Shown here: positions 1 through 9,501 of the stretch, piece by piece
How the letters are laid out: the number at the start of each line of letters is the position of its first letter
Position numbering within the stretch: position 1 is the stretch's first letter
From: Chloroflexota bacterium
Lineage (GTDB): Bacteria; Chloroflexota; UBA11872; VXOZ01
Assembly (NCBI GenBank): GCA_022824225.1
Contig: JAJEAH010000049.1
Location: 1-54,456, forward strand
Direction of reading: 5' to 3'
Length of the DNA stretch: 54,456 nt
Position numbers and translations under genes: made by a program
The notes under the pieces: generated by a model
Database searches by the model: none
Seen by the model: the letters and a program-made list of their open reading frames with translations, nothing else
What the model was told of the DNA's origin: nothing

Positions 1-921
1 GCCGGCATCGAAGTGCCTGAACGCGCCCAATGGCTCCGCTGCATCGTGGGAGAGCTGGGCCGGCTGGCAGGCCATCTGGTCTGGCTTGGCACCCACGCGC
101 TGGATATTGGCGCGATGTCCGTTTTTCTCTACGCATTTCGCGCCCGCGAACGGGTGCTCGAGTTATTCGAGGAGCTCTGCGGCGCCCGCATGACCCACAG
201 CGTAATGCGGCCGGGCGGCTTCTTGGAAGAACCCCGTGAGCCGTTTTTTACAAAGCTCGAAGACAGCCTGGACTACTTCATCCGCGAGATCGATCAATTC
301 GACAAGCTCTTAACCAGAAACGATCTCTGGTTGGGACGCACGGTGGACGTGGGCGTGATTTCCGGTGACGATGCCATTGCCATGGGCCTGTCGGGCCCGT
401 GCTTGCGCGCATCCGGTGTGGCGTGGGATATTCGCAAAGCCGAGCCGTACGCCGCCTACGATAGGGTCGAGTTCGACGTGCCGGTGGGCACCGGCCAGGG
501 AGATGTCTTCAGCCGCTACGTGCAACGCCTGGACGAAATGCGCGAGAGTGTGCGTATCATCCGCCAGGTCATCGAGCACGTGCCGCCGGGTCCCGTCATG
601 ACTTCCGACTCCCGCGTCGCCCGCCCGGACACGCCGCGCCTCTATACCGACATGGAGGCCATGATCAACCATTTCTGGATGTATATTCACGGATTTCCCG
701 TACCCCGCGGCGAGACCTACGCCGCCATTGAGGCTCCCAAGGGCGAACTAGGCTTCTACGTGGTGAGCGACGGCAGCGGCAAACCGTACCGTATGCACGT
801 CCGTTCGCCGTCGTTCGTCAATTTGCAGGCCCTGCCGTATCTCGTGGAGGGCAGACTGTTGGCGGACGTCGTGTCCGTGATTGGGAGTATCGATATCATT
901 CTTGGAGAGATAGATCGGTAG
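1..921 (+). CDS. nuoD: NADH-quinone oxidoreductase subunit D (5' truncated by window)
   Basis: This is the 49 kDa quinone-site subunit of respiratory complex I, in the peripheral arm next to the membrane. The reading frame is open from base 1, so the N-terminus lies outside the window; the GTG at 13 is internal. The visible part has the family blocks GRLAGHLVWLG, the ARMTHSVMRPGG stretch and the C-terminal SFVNLQALPYLVEG followed by GSIDIILGEIDR, which is the usual NuoD ending (normally GEVDR). About 300 of the usual 370-420 residues are present. It is followed after 61 bp by nuoG, so nuoE and nuoF are not in their common place. Identification is secure. Confidence 0.96.
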   Translation, partial: AGIEVPERAQWLRCIVGELGRLAGHLVWLGTHALDIGAMSVFLYAFRARERVLELFEELCGARMTHSVMRPGGFLEEPREPFFTKLEDSLDYFIREIDQFDKLLTRNDLWLGRTVDVGVISGDDAIAMGLSGPCLRASGVAWDIRKAEPYAAYDRVEFDVPVGTGQGDVFSRYVQRLDEMRESVRIIRQVIEHVPPGPVMTSDSRVARPDTPRLYTDMEAMINHFWMYIHGFPVPRGETYAAIEAPKGELGFYVVSDGSGKPYRMHVRSPSFVNLQALPYLVEGRLLADVVSVIGSIDIILGEIDR

Positions 922-982
922 GCGCAACCGCCAGGTTTGCCGGCTGCGCCGGCGCGCTTGGGGTGGCTGAGAAGAGGGAACC

Positions 983-3529
983 ATGCCCGTAACGCTGACG
1001 GTTGACGGTCAAGAAGTTACAGTGCCAGACGGCGCTACGATTCTCGATGCGGCGCGCAAGGCTGGCGTGTACATCCCTACCCTGTGCTTCGATACGTTTC
1101 TCAAGCCTTACGGCGCGTGCCGCATGTGCGTGGTGGAGGTAGAGCGGGCGCCCAAACCGCTTTCATCCTGCAACACCGCCGCCATGGACGGCATGGTGGT
1201 TAGCACGAAGACGGAACCCGTGGTGCACGCGCAGCAGGGCATTATGGAAATGACGCTGCAGCACCATCCACTGGACTGCCCCTACTGCGACAAATCCGGT
1301 GTCTGCGATCTGCAACACACGGCCTATGAGGTCGGCGTCTACCGCAGCAAACTGGGCAGCGATAACCCAAACGAACCCGACCATGTCTTTAGTCCGCTCA
1401 TAGAATGGGACCCGAACCGGTGCATCTATTGCGGCAAGTGCGTGCGCATATGCGATGAGCGCGTCGGTGACAGCGCGCTTACCTTCAACCTGCGCGGGTT
1501 CAATAGCTATATCGGCACCCAATTCGATGAACCTCTGGATTGCGTCGAGTGCGGCGAGTGCGTCGAGGTCTGCCCAGTGGGTGCGCTGTTGAGCCGCCCC
1601 TTCATGCACAGCGGGCGCTCCTGGCAAGTCAACCAGAGCGAGTCGGTGTGCAATCATTGCAGCGTCGGTTGCCAAATGCACGTCGAGACGCGCATGGGCG
1701 AAGTCCTGCGGGCTAAAGCGAATCCGGCCTTGCGCGACCAGACCCCGGTGAACACCCGCGACCGCGGCCCCGGCGACGGCATGCTCTGCACGCGCGGCCG
1801 TTTCGGCTACGACTATATTCACCACGAAGACCGCGTGACCCAGCCTTTGATTCGGCGCGACGGCCAACTGGAACCCGCGAGTTGGGATGAGGCGCTGGCG
1901 TTGGTCGCGGACAGGATTGTCGCGGCCAAGAGTCAAGATGGCGCCGATGCGGTGGCCGCCATCACGTCCGGCCGCCTTTCCGATGAAGAAAACTACCTGA
2001 TTTCGCGCCTCATGCGCGACGTGATTGGCACGAACAACGTCGATAGCAGCGAGCGGTGGACTCTGATTCCCACACTGCAAACGCTTGGTCCCGCTGCGTT
2101 CAGCTTCACCATCGACCAAATGGAACAGGCGGATGCGCTGCTGGTGGTTGGCGGCGACATCATGGAAAGCCACGACGTGCTCGGCATGCGAATGCGCCAG
2201 TGGGTGCGCGACCAAGGAAAAGTGCTGATCCAGGCCGGCAGTCTGCCCAGCCGGCAGGACGATCGCTTTGCCCAGCGCGTTTTGCGGGTGCGTCCCGGCG
2301 CGGAGGAACACCTCCTGCAGGGCCTCGCGGCAGAACTCTTGCGCCAGACGGATGACCGTGCCGCACCGGCAGCGCTGCGGGACTACGACCTGGAACTGGC
2401 CGCCGCTGACACCGGCATTGCCGTCGCAGACCTGCGGGAGACCGCCAGCCAACTGGCGCGGGCCGGCAGCGTCGGCATCGTGTGGTCATTGGGTAGCTGG
2501 CTGGTCGGCAATGCGCATGGCGTTGCCCAGGCCGCGGCCAATCTCGCGCTTGCCCTGCCGGATGCGCGCGTCTTCCCCGTGGCGGACAAAGCGAATTCTC
2601 GCGGCCTCGCGCAAGTGGGGGCCGGAGCCGACATTCTACCCAACTTCCGCGACAGCGACGACACCCAAGCACGCAGCGCCTTGGGCAGAATTTGGGACTG
2701 CGTGTTGCCCGACAACCGGGGCCTTACCCTCGACGACTTGTGCACGGGAGCAGAACTCGGGGTGCTCTATGTTGTTGGCGAGGACGTGGCAGCCAGCGCG
2801 CGCAATCGACATCAGGCCCACGCGCTGCTCGACCGGGCGGGATTTGTGGTCGTGCAAGACCTCTTCGTGAATTCCACGGCGGCGCAATACGCCGACGTGC
2901 TGCTGCCCGCCGTGAGCTTTGCCGAAAAGACGGGGACCTATACGAATCTGGAGGGCCGCTCCCAACGGGCCCAGGCGGCCATCCCGCCTGTGGGTGAAGC
3001 CAAGCCCGACTGGCAGATCTTCATCGAACTTGCGCTCAGGTTGGGCGCCCAGTGGACATACCGAAACTCCGACGCCGTGGCGCAGGAACTCGCGGAAGTG
3101 CTGGCCGACATTCCCGTGACCCATAGCCTGCCGCGATTCGGCTGGCAGGATTTGCCGGCGCTGCCGTCGGTAAATGGCGACGGCACGTTGCTCCTCGTGA
3201 CGCAAGACCACTTGTTTGTGCCCGGCGTAACCGGTCGCTACAGTGACAATCTCCGCCGCCTGGTCGCGGAACCCGCCGCCGAGCTTCATCCGGTGCAGAT
3301 GGCGCGGTTAGGCGTCAGCGATGGTGAGAAAGTAGGGATTCAAGCGAATGGCGCGGACCTCACCGTGGCGGTGAAGGCCAACGAAAAGCTGGCGGAAAAC
3401 GTCGTGTACTTGCCCGACGGTTTCCCCGATGCTCCGGTCGGCGCGCTGCTGGGCGCGGAAGCAACGGTAGCGGTCGCGGTACGGCCCGCCGTCGCCGCAA
3501 CGGCTGAATCGGATTCGGCGCAGGCGTGA
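983..3529 (+). CDS. nuoG: NADH-quinone oxidoreductase subunit G
   Basis: This is the iron-sulfur subunit of the complex I NADH arm, relaying electrons toward the quinone site. The 848-residue protein starts with a [2Fe-2S] ferredoxin domain (C35, C46, C49, C63), then the His-Cys cluster (H95, C99, C102, C108), and two CxxCxxC 4Fe-4S sets (C147/150/153/157 and C187/190/193/197). A further CxxCxxxC set with a distant Cys (C223, C226, C230, C269) fits the N7-type cluster found in only some NuoG proteins. The rest is a molybdopterin-oxidoreductase-like fold. The ATG lies about 6 bp after a GAGAAGAGGGA purine stretch. nuoH follows 14 bp later. Its usual electron donors NuoE and NuoF are not encoded here. 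Confidence 0.95.
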   Translation: MPVTLTVDGQEVTVPDGATILDAARKAGVYIPTLCFDTFLKPYGACRMCVVEVERAPKPLSSCNTAAMDGMVVSTKTEPVVHAQQGIMEMTLQHHPLDCPYCDKSGVCDLQHTAYEVGVYRSKLGSDNPNEPDHVFSPLIEWDPNRCIYCGKCVRICDERVGDSALTFNLRGFNSYIGTQFDEPLDCVECGECVEVCPVGALLSRPFMHSGRSWQVNQSESVCNHCSVGCQMHVETRMGEVLRAKANPALRDQTPVNTRDRGPGDGMLCTRGRFGYDYIHHEDRVTQPLIRRDGQLEPASWDEALALVADRIVAAKSQDGADAVAAITSGRLSDEENYLISRLMRDVIGTNNVDSSERWTLIPTLQTLGPAAFSFTIDQMEQADALLVVGGDIMESHDVLGMRMRQWVRDQGKVLIQAGSLPSRQDDRFAQRVLRVRPGAEEHLLQGLAAELLRQTDDRAAPAALRDYDLELAAADTGIAVADLRETASQLARAGSVGIVWSLGSWLVGNAHGVAQAAANLALALPDARVFPVADKANSRGLAQVGAGADILPNFRDSDDTQARSALGRIWDCVLPDNRGLTLDDLCTGAELGVLYVVGEDVAASARNRHQAHALLDRAGFVVVQDLFVNSTAAQYADVLLPAVSFAEKTGTYTNLEGRSQRAQAAIPPVGEAKPDWQIFIELALRLGAQWTYRNSDAVAQELAEVLADIPVTHSLPRFGWQDLPALPSVNGDGTLLLVTQDHLFVPGVTGRYSDNLRRLVAEPAAELHPVQMARLGVSDGEKVGIQANGADLTVAVKANEKLAENVVYLPDGFPDAPVGALLGAEATVAVAVRPAVAATAESDSAQA

Positions 3530-3543
3530 ACTAGGAACTCTCA

Positions 3544-4563
3544 ATGACCGAGCTTGTCATCACCATACTGATAAAGTCTGCCATCGCGTTTGTGGTGCCG
3601 CTCCTCGTCGTGCCGCCGCTGATCTGGGGCGAACGACGACTGTTGGGTCGCATTCAGTCCCGGGTCGGGCCGAATCGCGTGGGCCCAATGGGGGTCTTGC
3701 AGACCTTGGCCGATGCGGTCAAGCTCCTCGGCAAGGAAGATATCGTGCCTGCGGGCGCGGACCGGTCGCTGTTCATCCTGGCGCCGTTCCTCCTGCTCGT
3801 TCCCTCGTTCATGGCATGGTCGGTGGTGCCGATTGGGACGGAACTAACGATCCTTGGCCGGACCATCGGCCTATACCCAACAGACGTGAACGTGGGCGTC
3901 CTGTATATCTTGGCCCTGACCTCGGTGGCCGTCTACGGCATCGTCATGGCGGGCTGGGCGTCCAACAGCAAGTACGCGCTCTTGGGCAGCTTGCGTTCCA
4001 GCGCCCAGATGATCAGCTATGAAATCATGCTCGGCTTGTCGCTGGTTGGCGTCGTTGTGCTGGCCGGATCGCTGTCATTGCCCGAAATCGTGCGCCAGCA
4101 GCAGGTACCGTATGCCATCCCACTCTTCGTTGGCGCGTTCGTTTTCGTCTGCGCCGCGTTGGCGGAGACCAATCGCGCGCCATTCGACCTGCCCGAAGCC
4201 GAAACCGAGCTCGTTTCCGGCTACCACGTGGAATATACCGGCTGGCGATTCGCGTTCTTCTTTCTATCGGAATACGCCAACATGCTGCTGGCGTCTTTCT
4301 TGGTGAGCGCGGTCTTTCTTGGCGGCGGCTGGCCGGCGCCCTTGTTGGAACCGATGATCGGCCATCTGCCGGCCATGTTCCTCGCCTTGGTGTTCATGGT
4401 CACAAAGGTCTTTCTCTTCCTGTTCTTCTACATTTGGCTGCGCGCCACATTGCCGCGCTTTCGCTACGACCAATTGATGAACTTCTGCTGGAAAGTGCTC
4501 TTACCGCTGGGGCTGCTGAACGTCGCCATAGCCACGGTGCTGAAACTGACCATCTACGCCTGA
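3544..4563 (+). CDS. nuoH: NADH-quinone oxidoreductase subunit H
   Basis: This is the membrane subunit that forms the quinone chamber at the junction with the peripheral arm. The 339 residues have about eight hydrophobic helices. Diagnostic family blocks are the RIQSRVGPNRVGP loop near residue 40 and AETNRAPFDLPEAE near residue 210, including the acidic cluster lining the quinone tunnel. Length matches the family. The ATG follows nuoG by 14 bp and sits in the same operon; nuoI starts 25 bp after its stop. Confidence 0.97.
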   Translation: MTELVITILIKSAIAFVVPLLVVPPLIWGERRLLGRIQSRVGPNRVGPMGVLQTLADAVKLLGKEDIVPAGADRSLFILAPFLLLVPSFMAWSVVPIGTELTILGRTIGLYPTDVNVGVLYILALTSVAVYGIVMAGWASNSKYALLGSLRSSAQMISYEIMLGLSLVGVVVLAGSLSLPEIVRQQQVPYAIPLFVGAFVFVCAALAETNRAPFDLPEAETELVSGYHVEYTGWRFAFFFLSEYANMLLASFLVSAVFLGGGWPAPLLEPMIGHLPAMFLALVFMVTKVFLFLFFYIWLRATLPRFRYDQLMNFCWKVLLPLGLLNVAIATVLKLTIYA

Positions 4564-4588
4564 AGATACGTGTGAGAGGGGACATACT

Positions 4589-5047
4589 ATGGGTTTCCGG
4601 TTCGATTCGCTGCTGCCGATCGCGCGGGGCCTGAGCGTTACGCTGCGCGAGTTCTTCCGCCGCCCGGTAACCATCCGGTATCCGGAGCAGAAGAGACCCC
4701 TATCCGATATCTACCGGGGCGCCGTGGGCATGCGCCGCAGACCGGACGGCCGGCCGAAGTGCGTGGGCTGCGGGCTGTGCGAGACCGCCTGCCCCAACGA
4801 GTGCATTACCATCACTACAGAGTCTAATCCCGCCCAGCCCACGGAGAAAGTCGTAACGTCCTACACGCTAGATGTGGGACGCTGTCTATTCTGCAGCCTG
4901 TGCGTGGAAGCGTGTCCGGTGGAGGCGCTGGAGATGACAAACGCGTATAATTTCTCTACAAACGACAGAAGCACACTCATCTACGACGTGGACCGGCTCA
5001 TGGATCTCGTGGACAAGCAGGGCAAGGAGGCTGCTACGCTTGAATAG
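4589..5047 (+). CDS. nuoI: NADH-quinone oxidoreductase subunit I
   Basis: This is the 8Fe ferredoxin-type subunit carrying clusters N6a and N6b between NuoG and the terminal cluster. The 152 residues contain two classical CxxCxxCxxxCP motifs: C58/C61/C64/C68 and C99/C102/C105/C109. The N-terminal segment has the amphipathic stretch that anchors the protein to the membrane arm. GAGGGG lies about 8 bp before the ATG. Its last codons overlap the start of nuoJ, so the pair is translationally linked. Confidence 0.96.
   Translation: MGFRFDSLLPIARGLSVTLREFFRRPVTIRYPEQKRPLSDIYRGAVGMRRRPDGRPKCVGCGLCETACPNECITITTESNPAQPTEKVVTSYTLDVGRCLFCSLCVEACPVEALEMTNAYNFSTNDRSTLIYDVDRLMDLVDKQGKEAATLE
5024..5030 (+). 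promoter_or_regulatory. Shine-Dalgarno that fixes the TTG start of nuoJ
   Basis: AAGGAGG lies inside the 3' end of nuoI, nine bases before a TTG at 5040. It is a near-perfect anti-16S match and supports TTG as the nuoJ start, with an 8-bp overlap with nuoI. Confidence 0.6.
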
Positions 5048-5681
5048 CGAGACCTTGCTTACCTTGATCTTTGCCTATCTCGCGGTCGCGAGCGTGGTGT
5101 TCGCCATGCTTGTGGTCATGATGCGCAATCCGGTGCACTGCGCGCTCGCCCTGGTGGGCGTAGTATTCCATCTGGCGGGGATATTAATTTTGCTGCGGGC
5201 CGAGTTTCTCGCCGCGGCCCACATCATCATCTATGCCGGCGCCATCATCGTGCTCTTCCTCTTTACGATGATGCTCTTGAATGTCGGTGTAGCAGAACGG
5301 GCGCGGCAGTTTCACGTGCAAGCGCCTTTGGCCGTTGTCATTGGCGTCGTGCTCCTCTTCGAATTTATCGTGCTGACGGGCGCTTCGATCGTGGTGGGCG
5401 CGCCGGGCCTGCACACGCCGGCGTGGGTCGCGGAACAAGGCGGCAACGTGCAGGCCTTGGGACAAGTGCTGTTCCGTGACTACCTGTTGCCGTTTGAGGT
5501 CGCTTCCGTGCTGCTGACGGCGGCGGTGGTCGGCGCAATCGTCTTGGCCAGACAGAAGCCCAAACGGCCGCGCTCGTCTTCCGAAATGGGCGTATCGGAG
5601 TGGATGGCAGCGCGGGTCGAGAAGGCGCGCAAGCGGGAAGCGGAATCCGCGCCTCGCCGAGGAGTGACACGTAACCCATGA
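5040..5681 (+). CDS. nuoJ: NADH-quinone oxidoreductase subunit J
   Basis: This is a small membrane-arm subunit of complex I. It has 213 residues with about five transmembrane helices. The second to third helix region carries the family pattern NPVHCALALVGVVFHLAGI and AAHIIIYAGAIIVLFLFTMML, which identifies NuoJ. The C-terminus is a long basic cytoplasmic tail. The start is TTG, supported by a strong Shine-Dalgarno in nuoI. The stop overlaps the nuoK start as ATGA. Confidence 0.95.
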   Translation: MNSETLLTLIFAYLAVASVVFAMLVVMMRNPVHCALALVGVVFHLAGILILLRAEFLAAAHIIIYAGAIIVLFLFTMMLLNVGVAERARQFHVQAPLAVVIGVVLLFEFIVLTGASIVVGAPGLHTPAWVAEQGGNVQALGQVLFRDYLLPFEVASVLLTAAVVGAIVLARQKPKRPRSSSEMGVSEWMAARVEKARKREAESAPRRGVTRNP

Positions 5682-5986
5682 TCATTCCGGCGTTGGAATA
5701 CTACCTGTTGCTGGGAGCGGCGCTCTTCGTTATCGGACTGCTCGGCGTGCTCGTGCGTCGTAATCTCTTGATTGTGTTTATGTCGATTGAGCTCATTTTG
5801 CTTGGCGCGAACGTGACATTTGTTGGCTTTGCCGTAGCGTTGAACAATATGCTGGGTCAGGCGTTTGTCATCTTCTCGCTCACGGTCGCAGCCGCTGAAG
5901 CGGCGGTGGGGCTTGCCATCATCGTGGCTCTGGCGCGGCATCGAGAAACGCTCAACGTTGACGAAATCGACACACTGAGAGGGTAG
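5678..5986 (+). CDS. nuoK: NADH-quinone oxidoreductase subunit K
   Basis: This is an MrpC-like membrane subunit of complex I with three helices and 102 residues, the standard length. It carries the conserved pattern RRNLLIVFMSIELILLGANV with the membrane-embedded glutamate, and a second conserved acidic position in VAAAEAAVGLAIIVALAR. The start codon overlaps the nuoJ stop (ATGA, 5678-5681), indicating coupled translation. Confidence 0.97.
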   Translation: MIIPALEYYLLLGAALFVIGLLGVLVRRNLLIVFMSIELILLGANVTFVGFAVALNNMLGQAFVIFSLTVAAAEAAVGLAIIVALARHRETLNVDEIDTLRG

Positions 5987-6001
5987 GACTCAAGTAAAAC
6001 G

Positions 6002-7909
6002 ATGATCAACGTTGCCTGGCTCGTACCACTGTTGCCATTCATCGCGTTCGCGATCAACGGCCTCTTTGGCCGCGCGTACCTGAAGAAGACCACAGGCCTC
6101 GTAGCCAACGCGGGTGTGCTCGGCGCGCTGGTCGTTACCGTGCTCTTGTTCCTTGCCCAGGGCGGCCATCCGGAACCGGAGACCGTAACCCTGTGGACCT
6201 GGGCGGCTTCCGGCGATCTCACGGTGAACTTGGACCTGCGCGTAGATGCCCTCACCCTGGTCATGCTCTTGGTGGTCACCAGCGTCTCGTTCATGGTCCA
6301 CGTGTACTCTATCGGTTATATGGCCCACGACCCGGGCTTTTGGCGCTTCTTTACCTACCTGCCCCTGTTCGTCTTTGCCATGATCATGTTGGTGATGGCG
6401 AACAACCTGCTCGTGCTCTTCGTCTTCTGGGAAGCCGTGGGACTATGCTCCTACTTGCTCATCGGCTTTTGGTTCGAGCGCCGTTCCGCCTCGGCCGCTG
6501 CCGTAAAGGCCTTCTTGACCAATAGGATTGGCGACGTTGGTTTTCTCATCGGCCTCATTTTGGTCTGGCACGTATTCGGCACGTTGGACTATGACGAAAT
6601 CTTCGCGCAAGCGCCGGCCGTGGCCTCGGCAATGCCGGGTATGCTCACCATCATCTGCTTAACGCTATTCGTGGGGGCCATGGGCAAGTCGGCACAGTTT
6701 CCGTTGCACGTGTGGCTGCCCGACGCTATGGAAGGCCCTACGCCGGTCAGCGCACTTATCCACGCCGCAACCATGGTGACCGCAGGCGTCTACATGGTCG
6801 CCCGGTTCAATCCGTTGTATGTCTTTTCCGCGGACGCCATGATCGTGGTGGCTCTGGTTGGCGCATTTACGGCCCTGTTCGCGGCAACTATCGGTCTGGC
6901 CCAGAACGACATCAAGCGCGTACTCGCTTATTCAACCGTAAGCCAGCTCGGCCTGATGTTCATGGCGCTGGGCGTGGGCGCGTTTACGGCGGCCATCTTC
7001 CATTTGGCGACGCATGCGTTTTTCAAGGGCTTGCTCTTCCTTGGCTCCGGCTCGGTCATACACGGTACCGATGAAGAGCAAGACATGCAGCGCATGGGCG
7101 GCCTTTTCGGCAAGATGCGCGTAACGGGCACGACGTACATCATCGGCGGCTTGGCGCTCTCCGGCATCATCCCGTTGGCGGGCTTCTGGAGCAAGGACGA
7201 ATTGCTTGGGGCCACGCTGCTCGCAGGCGGCGCCGGATATCTGCTGTTCGCCATGGGCGCGTTGGCGTCACTCCTGACAGCCGTTTACACCTTCCGTATG
7301 ATCTTTCTCACATTCTTCGGCTCGACGAGGATGGAAGCTGACCGGTTCTCCCACGTGCATGAATCACCGGCAGTGATGACAATTCCGCTCCTCATCTTGG
7401 CGGTGGGCGCGCTCTTTGCCGGCTTCGTGGGCGTGCCGCCGGAACACGGGCTGATACACGACTACTTGCACGATACCTTCCTGGCGGCGGAAGCCGCGGG
7501 CTTGATGCACGCGCCCTCAACGGCATTTGTGGTGACGCTCATGGCTATTTCCACCGTCATTGCCGTCTTCGGCATTCTCATCGCATTTAGCATTTACCTG
7601 CGCAAGAGACCCGCGCCGGAAACCATCGGCGGCGCAGCGCCGTTTATCCATGCCTTACTGGTCAACAAGTACTACCTGGACGATCTCTACGACTTGGTTG
7701 TCGCCGGGGGTACGCGCAGCATCGGCTGGCTGCTGGCGTGGTTCGACCTTAACGTGGTGGACGGTCTGGTGAATCTCGTGGGTGTGGTCGTTAGCCTTGC
7801 CGGCAACGGACTGCGCCGCTTCCAGACTGGCCGCTTAGAGAACTACGCGTTCAGCGTGGCACTGGGCACAGCCCTCGTGCTTGCGTTCTACATTTTCATG
7901 GTGCGGTGA
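6002..7909 (+). CDS. nuoL: NADH-quinone oxidoreductase subunit L
   Basis: This is the distal antiporter-like proton-pumping subunit, with the long lateral helix. It has 635 residues and about 16 hydrophobic helices. Family hallmarks are FWEAVGLCSYLLIGFW, the KSAQFPLHVWLPDAMEGPTP lysine motif, KRVLAYSTVSQLG, and HAFFKGLLFLGSGSVIH. The C-terminal 150 residues provide the extra helices that separate NuoL from M and N. The ATG lies 15 bp after nuoK. Confidence 0.97.
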   Translation: MINVAWLVPLLPFIAFAINGLFGRAYLKKTTGLVANAGVLGALVVTVLLFLAQGGHPEPETVTLWTWAASGDLTVNLDLRVDALTLVMLLVVTSVSFMVHVYSIGYMAHDPGFWRFFTYLPLFVFAMIMLVMANNLLVLFVFWEAVGLCSYLLIGFWFERRSASAAAVKAFLTNRIGDVGFLIGLILVWHVFGTLDYDEIFAQAPAVASAMPGMLTIICLTLFVGAMGKSAQFPLHVWLPDAMEGPTPVSALIHAATMVTAGVYMVARFNPLYVFSADAMIVVALVGAFTALFAATIGLAQNDIKRVLAYSTVSQLGLMFMALGVGAFTAAIFHLATHAFFKGLLFLGSGSVIHGTDEEQDMQRMGGLFGKMRVTGTTYIIGGLALSGIIPLAGFWSKDELLGATLLAGGAGYLLFAMGALASLLTAVYTFRMIFLTFFGSTRMEADRFSHVHESPAVMTIPLLILAVGALFAGFVGVPPEHGLIHDYLHDTFLAAEAAGLMHAPSTAFVVTLMAISTVIAVFGILIAFSIYLRKRPAPETIGGAAPFIHALLVNKYYLDDLYDLVVAGGTRSIGWLLAWFDLNVVDGLVNLVGVVVSLAGNGLRRFQTGRLENYAFSVALGTALVLAFYIFMVR

Positions 7910-7919
7910 GGCGATAGTC

Positions 7920-9422
7920 GTGGAATCACTCCCAATTCTCTCACTTGTCCTTTGGTTGCCGCTCGCCGCAGCCGTCATCGTGATCCTCCTGCAAGACCGG
8001 CGCGCCATGTTTGGGGTGGCTGTGCTCGGCGCAGCGCTATCCCTGCTGCTCAGCGTGGCGGTGTGGGCCGCGTTTGAGCCAGGCGCCGGTATGCAATTCC
8101 AGGAGTCATTCGCCTGGCTGCCCGCGCTTGGCATCCAGTACGCCCTGGGTGTAGATGGCATTAGCCTCTTGATGGTGTTGCTCAATACGTTCTTGTTCTT
8201 CCTGTGCATCATCTACGCATGGGCCACGGTGAACGACCGGGTCAAGGAATACCTGGTCACCATGCTGCTCTTGGAAGTGGGTATTACGGGCGTTTTCCTG
8301 GCGCTGGACTTTGTGCTCTTCTACGTGTTTTGGGAGCTCATGCTCATCCCCATGTACGTGCTCATCGGTGTGTGGGGTGGTGAACGCCGGGTCTATGCCA
8401 CCATCAAGTTCGTGCTCTACACGCTGTTTGGCAGCTTGCTCATGCTCGTTGCGATCCTGGCGCTCTATTTCGTGCATGGCAATTCTACGGGCACCTACAC
8501 TTTTGACATACTTCAGCTCACCCAAGGCACGTACGGCGAGGTCTTCCAACTCTGGGCATTCGTGGCCTTCTTCCTCGCCTTTGCCATCAAAGTGCCTATG
8601 GTGCCGTTCCATACCTGGCTGCCGGATGCCCACGTGGAAGCCCCCACTACAGGCAGCGTGATTTTAGCGGGCATCTTGCTCAAGATGGGCGGGTACGGCT
8701 TCATCCGGTTTAGCCTGCCCCTGTTCCCGGATGCCAGCCAACTCGCGCAGACTGCCGTGCTCACCCTGTCGGTAATTGCCATCATCTATGGCGCGCTGGT
8801 TGCCTTGATGCAGACCGATTTGAAAAAACTCATCGCCTATTCGTCAGTGAGCCACATGGGGTTCGTGACCCTCGGCATATTCTCGTTTACCCAGCAGGGC
8901 CTAGACGGCGCCATGATGCAGATGTTCAGCCACGGGTTGGTGACAGGCGCGCTCTTCCTGTGTGTCGGACAGCTCTATGAGCGCACCCACGACCGGCTGA
9001 TTGCCAATCTCGGCGGCCTGGCCCACCGCTGGCCGGTGTTCGCCGCCTTGTTCCTGTACTTTTCGCTCGCGTCTATTGGTCTGCCGGGGCTATCGGGGTT
9101 CGTCGGGGAGTTCATGGCCTTGGTCGGCGCATTCGCTACCGGCGTGCGCGTCTTTGGCGTGCTGGCGGTATTCGGCATCATTCTCTCCGCAGCCTACATG
9201 CTCTGGATGTACTGGCGGGTGATGCTCGGTTCGCTGAAAGAAGCCCACCGGCGGCTGGAGGACCTAAGCGTGCTGGAAACGGCCGTGCTCGTTGCGCTGG
9301 CGCTGGTGGTCATTTGGGCGGGTGTACAGCCGCAAGCGTTTATTCAGATCTTCACTGCTGACACCAGTGGGGTCATGCAAGCCGTAAACGCGGCCCAAGT
9401 TGCAGGCCTTGTGCCAAAGTAG
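7920..9422 (+). CDS. nuoM: NADH-quinone oxidoreductase subunit M
   Basis: This is an antiporter-like proton-pumping subunit of complex I. It carries FYVFWELMLIPMYVLIGVWG, the KVPMVPFHTWLPDAHVEAPT block and KKLIAYSSVSHMG, all diagnostic for NuoM. I place the start at GTG 7920 (500 residues, beginning VESLPILS), 10 bp after the nuoL stop. The longer frame from ATG 7881 would add a non-hydrophobic leader overlapping nuoL. The Shine-Dalgarno is weak (GAGGCG), so the exact start is not certain. Confidence 0.95.
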   Translation: MESLPILSLVLWLPLAAAVIVILLQDRRAMFGVAVLGAALSLLLSVAVWAAFEPGAGMQFQESFAWLPALGIQYALGVDGISLLMVLLNTFLFFLCIIYAWATVNDRVKEYLVTMLLLEVGITGVFLALDFVLFYVFWELMLIPMYVLIGVWGGERRVYATIKFVLYTLFGSLLMLVAILALYFVHGNSTGTYTFDILQLTQGTYGEVFQLWAFVAFFLAFAIKVPMVPFHTWLPDAHVEAPTTGSVILAGILLKMGGYGFIRFSLPLFPDASQLAQTAVLTLSVIAIIYGALVALMQTDLKKLIAYSSVSHMGFVTLGIFSFTQQGLDGAMMQMFSHGLVTGALFLCVGQLYERTHDRLIANLGGLAHRWPVFAALFLYFSLASIGLPGLSGFVGEFMALVGAFATGVRVFGVLAVFGIILSAAYMLWMYWRVMLGSLKEAHRRLEDLSVLETAVLVALALVVIWAGVQPQAFIQIFTADTSGVMQAVNAAQVAGLVPK

Positions 9423-9501
9423 CCTACTGCGCGGTGTTCCGCTGAATGGGAATGATCATCCTGAAGCACACCGCATGAGGATCGAGTGAGGACGTAGACC
9501 T

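Noticed and set aside
1163-2452. Long open frame of 429 codons on the strand opposite nuoG
   Set aside because: nuoG is certain from its cysteine motifs; the antisense frame is a consequence of GC-rich codon usage and has no recognisable domain.
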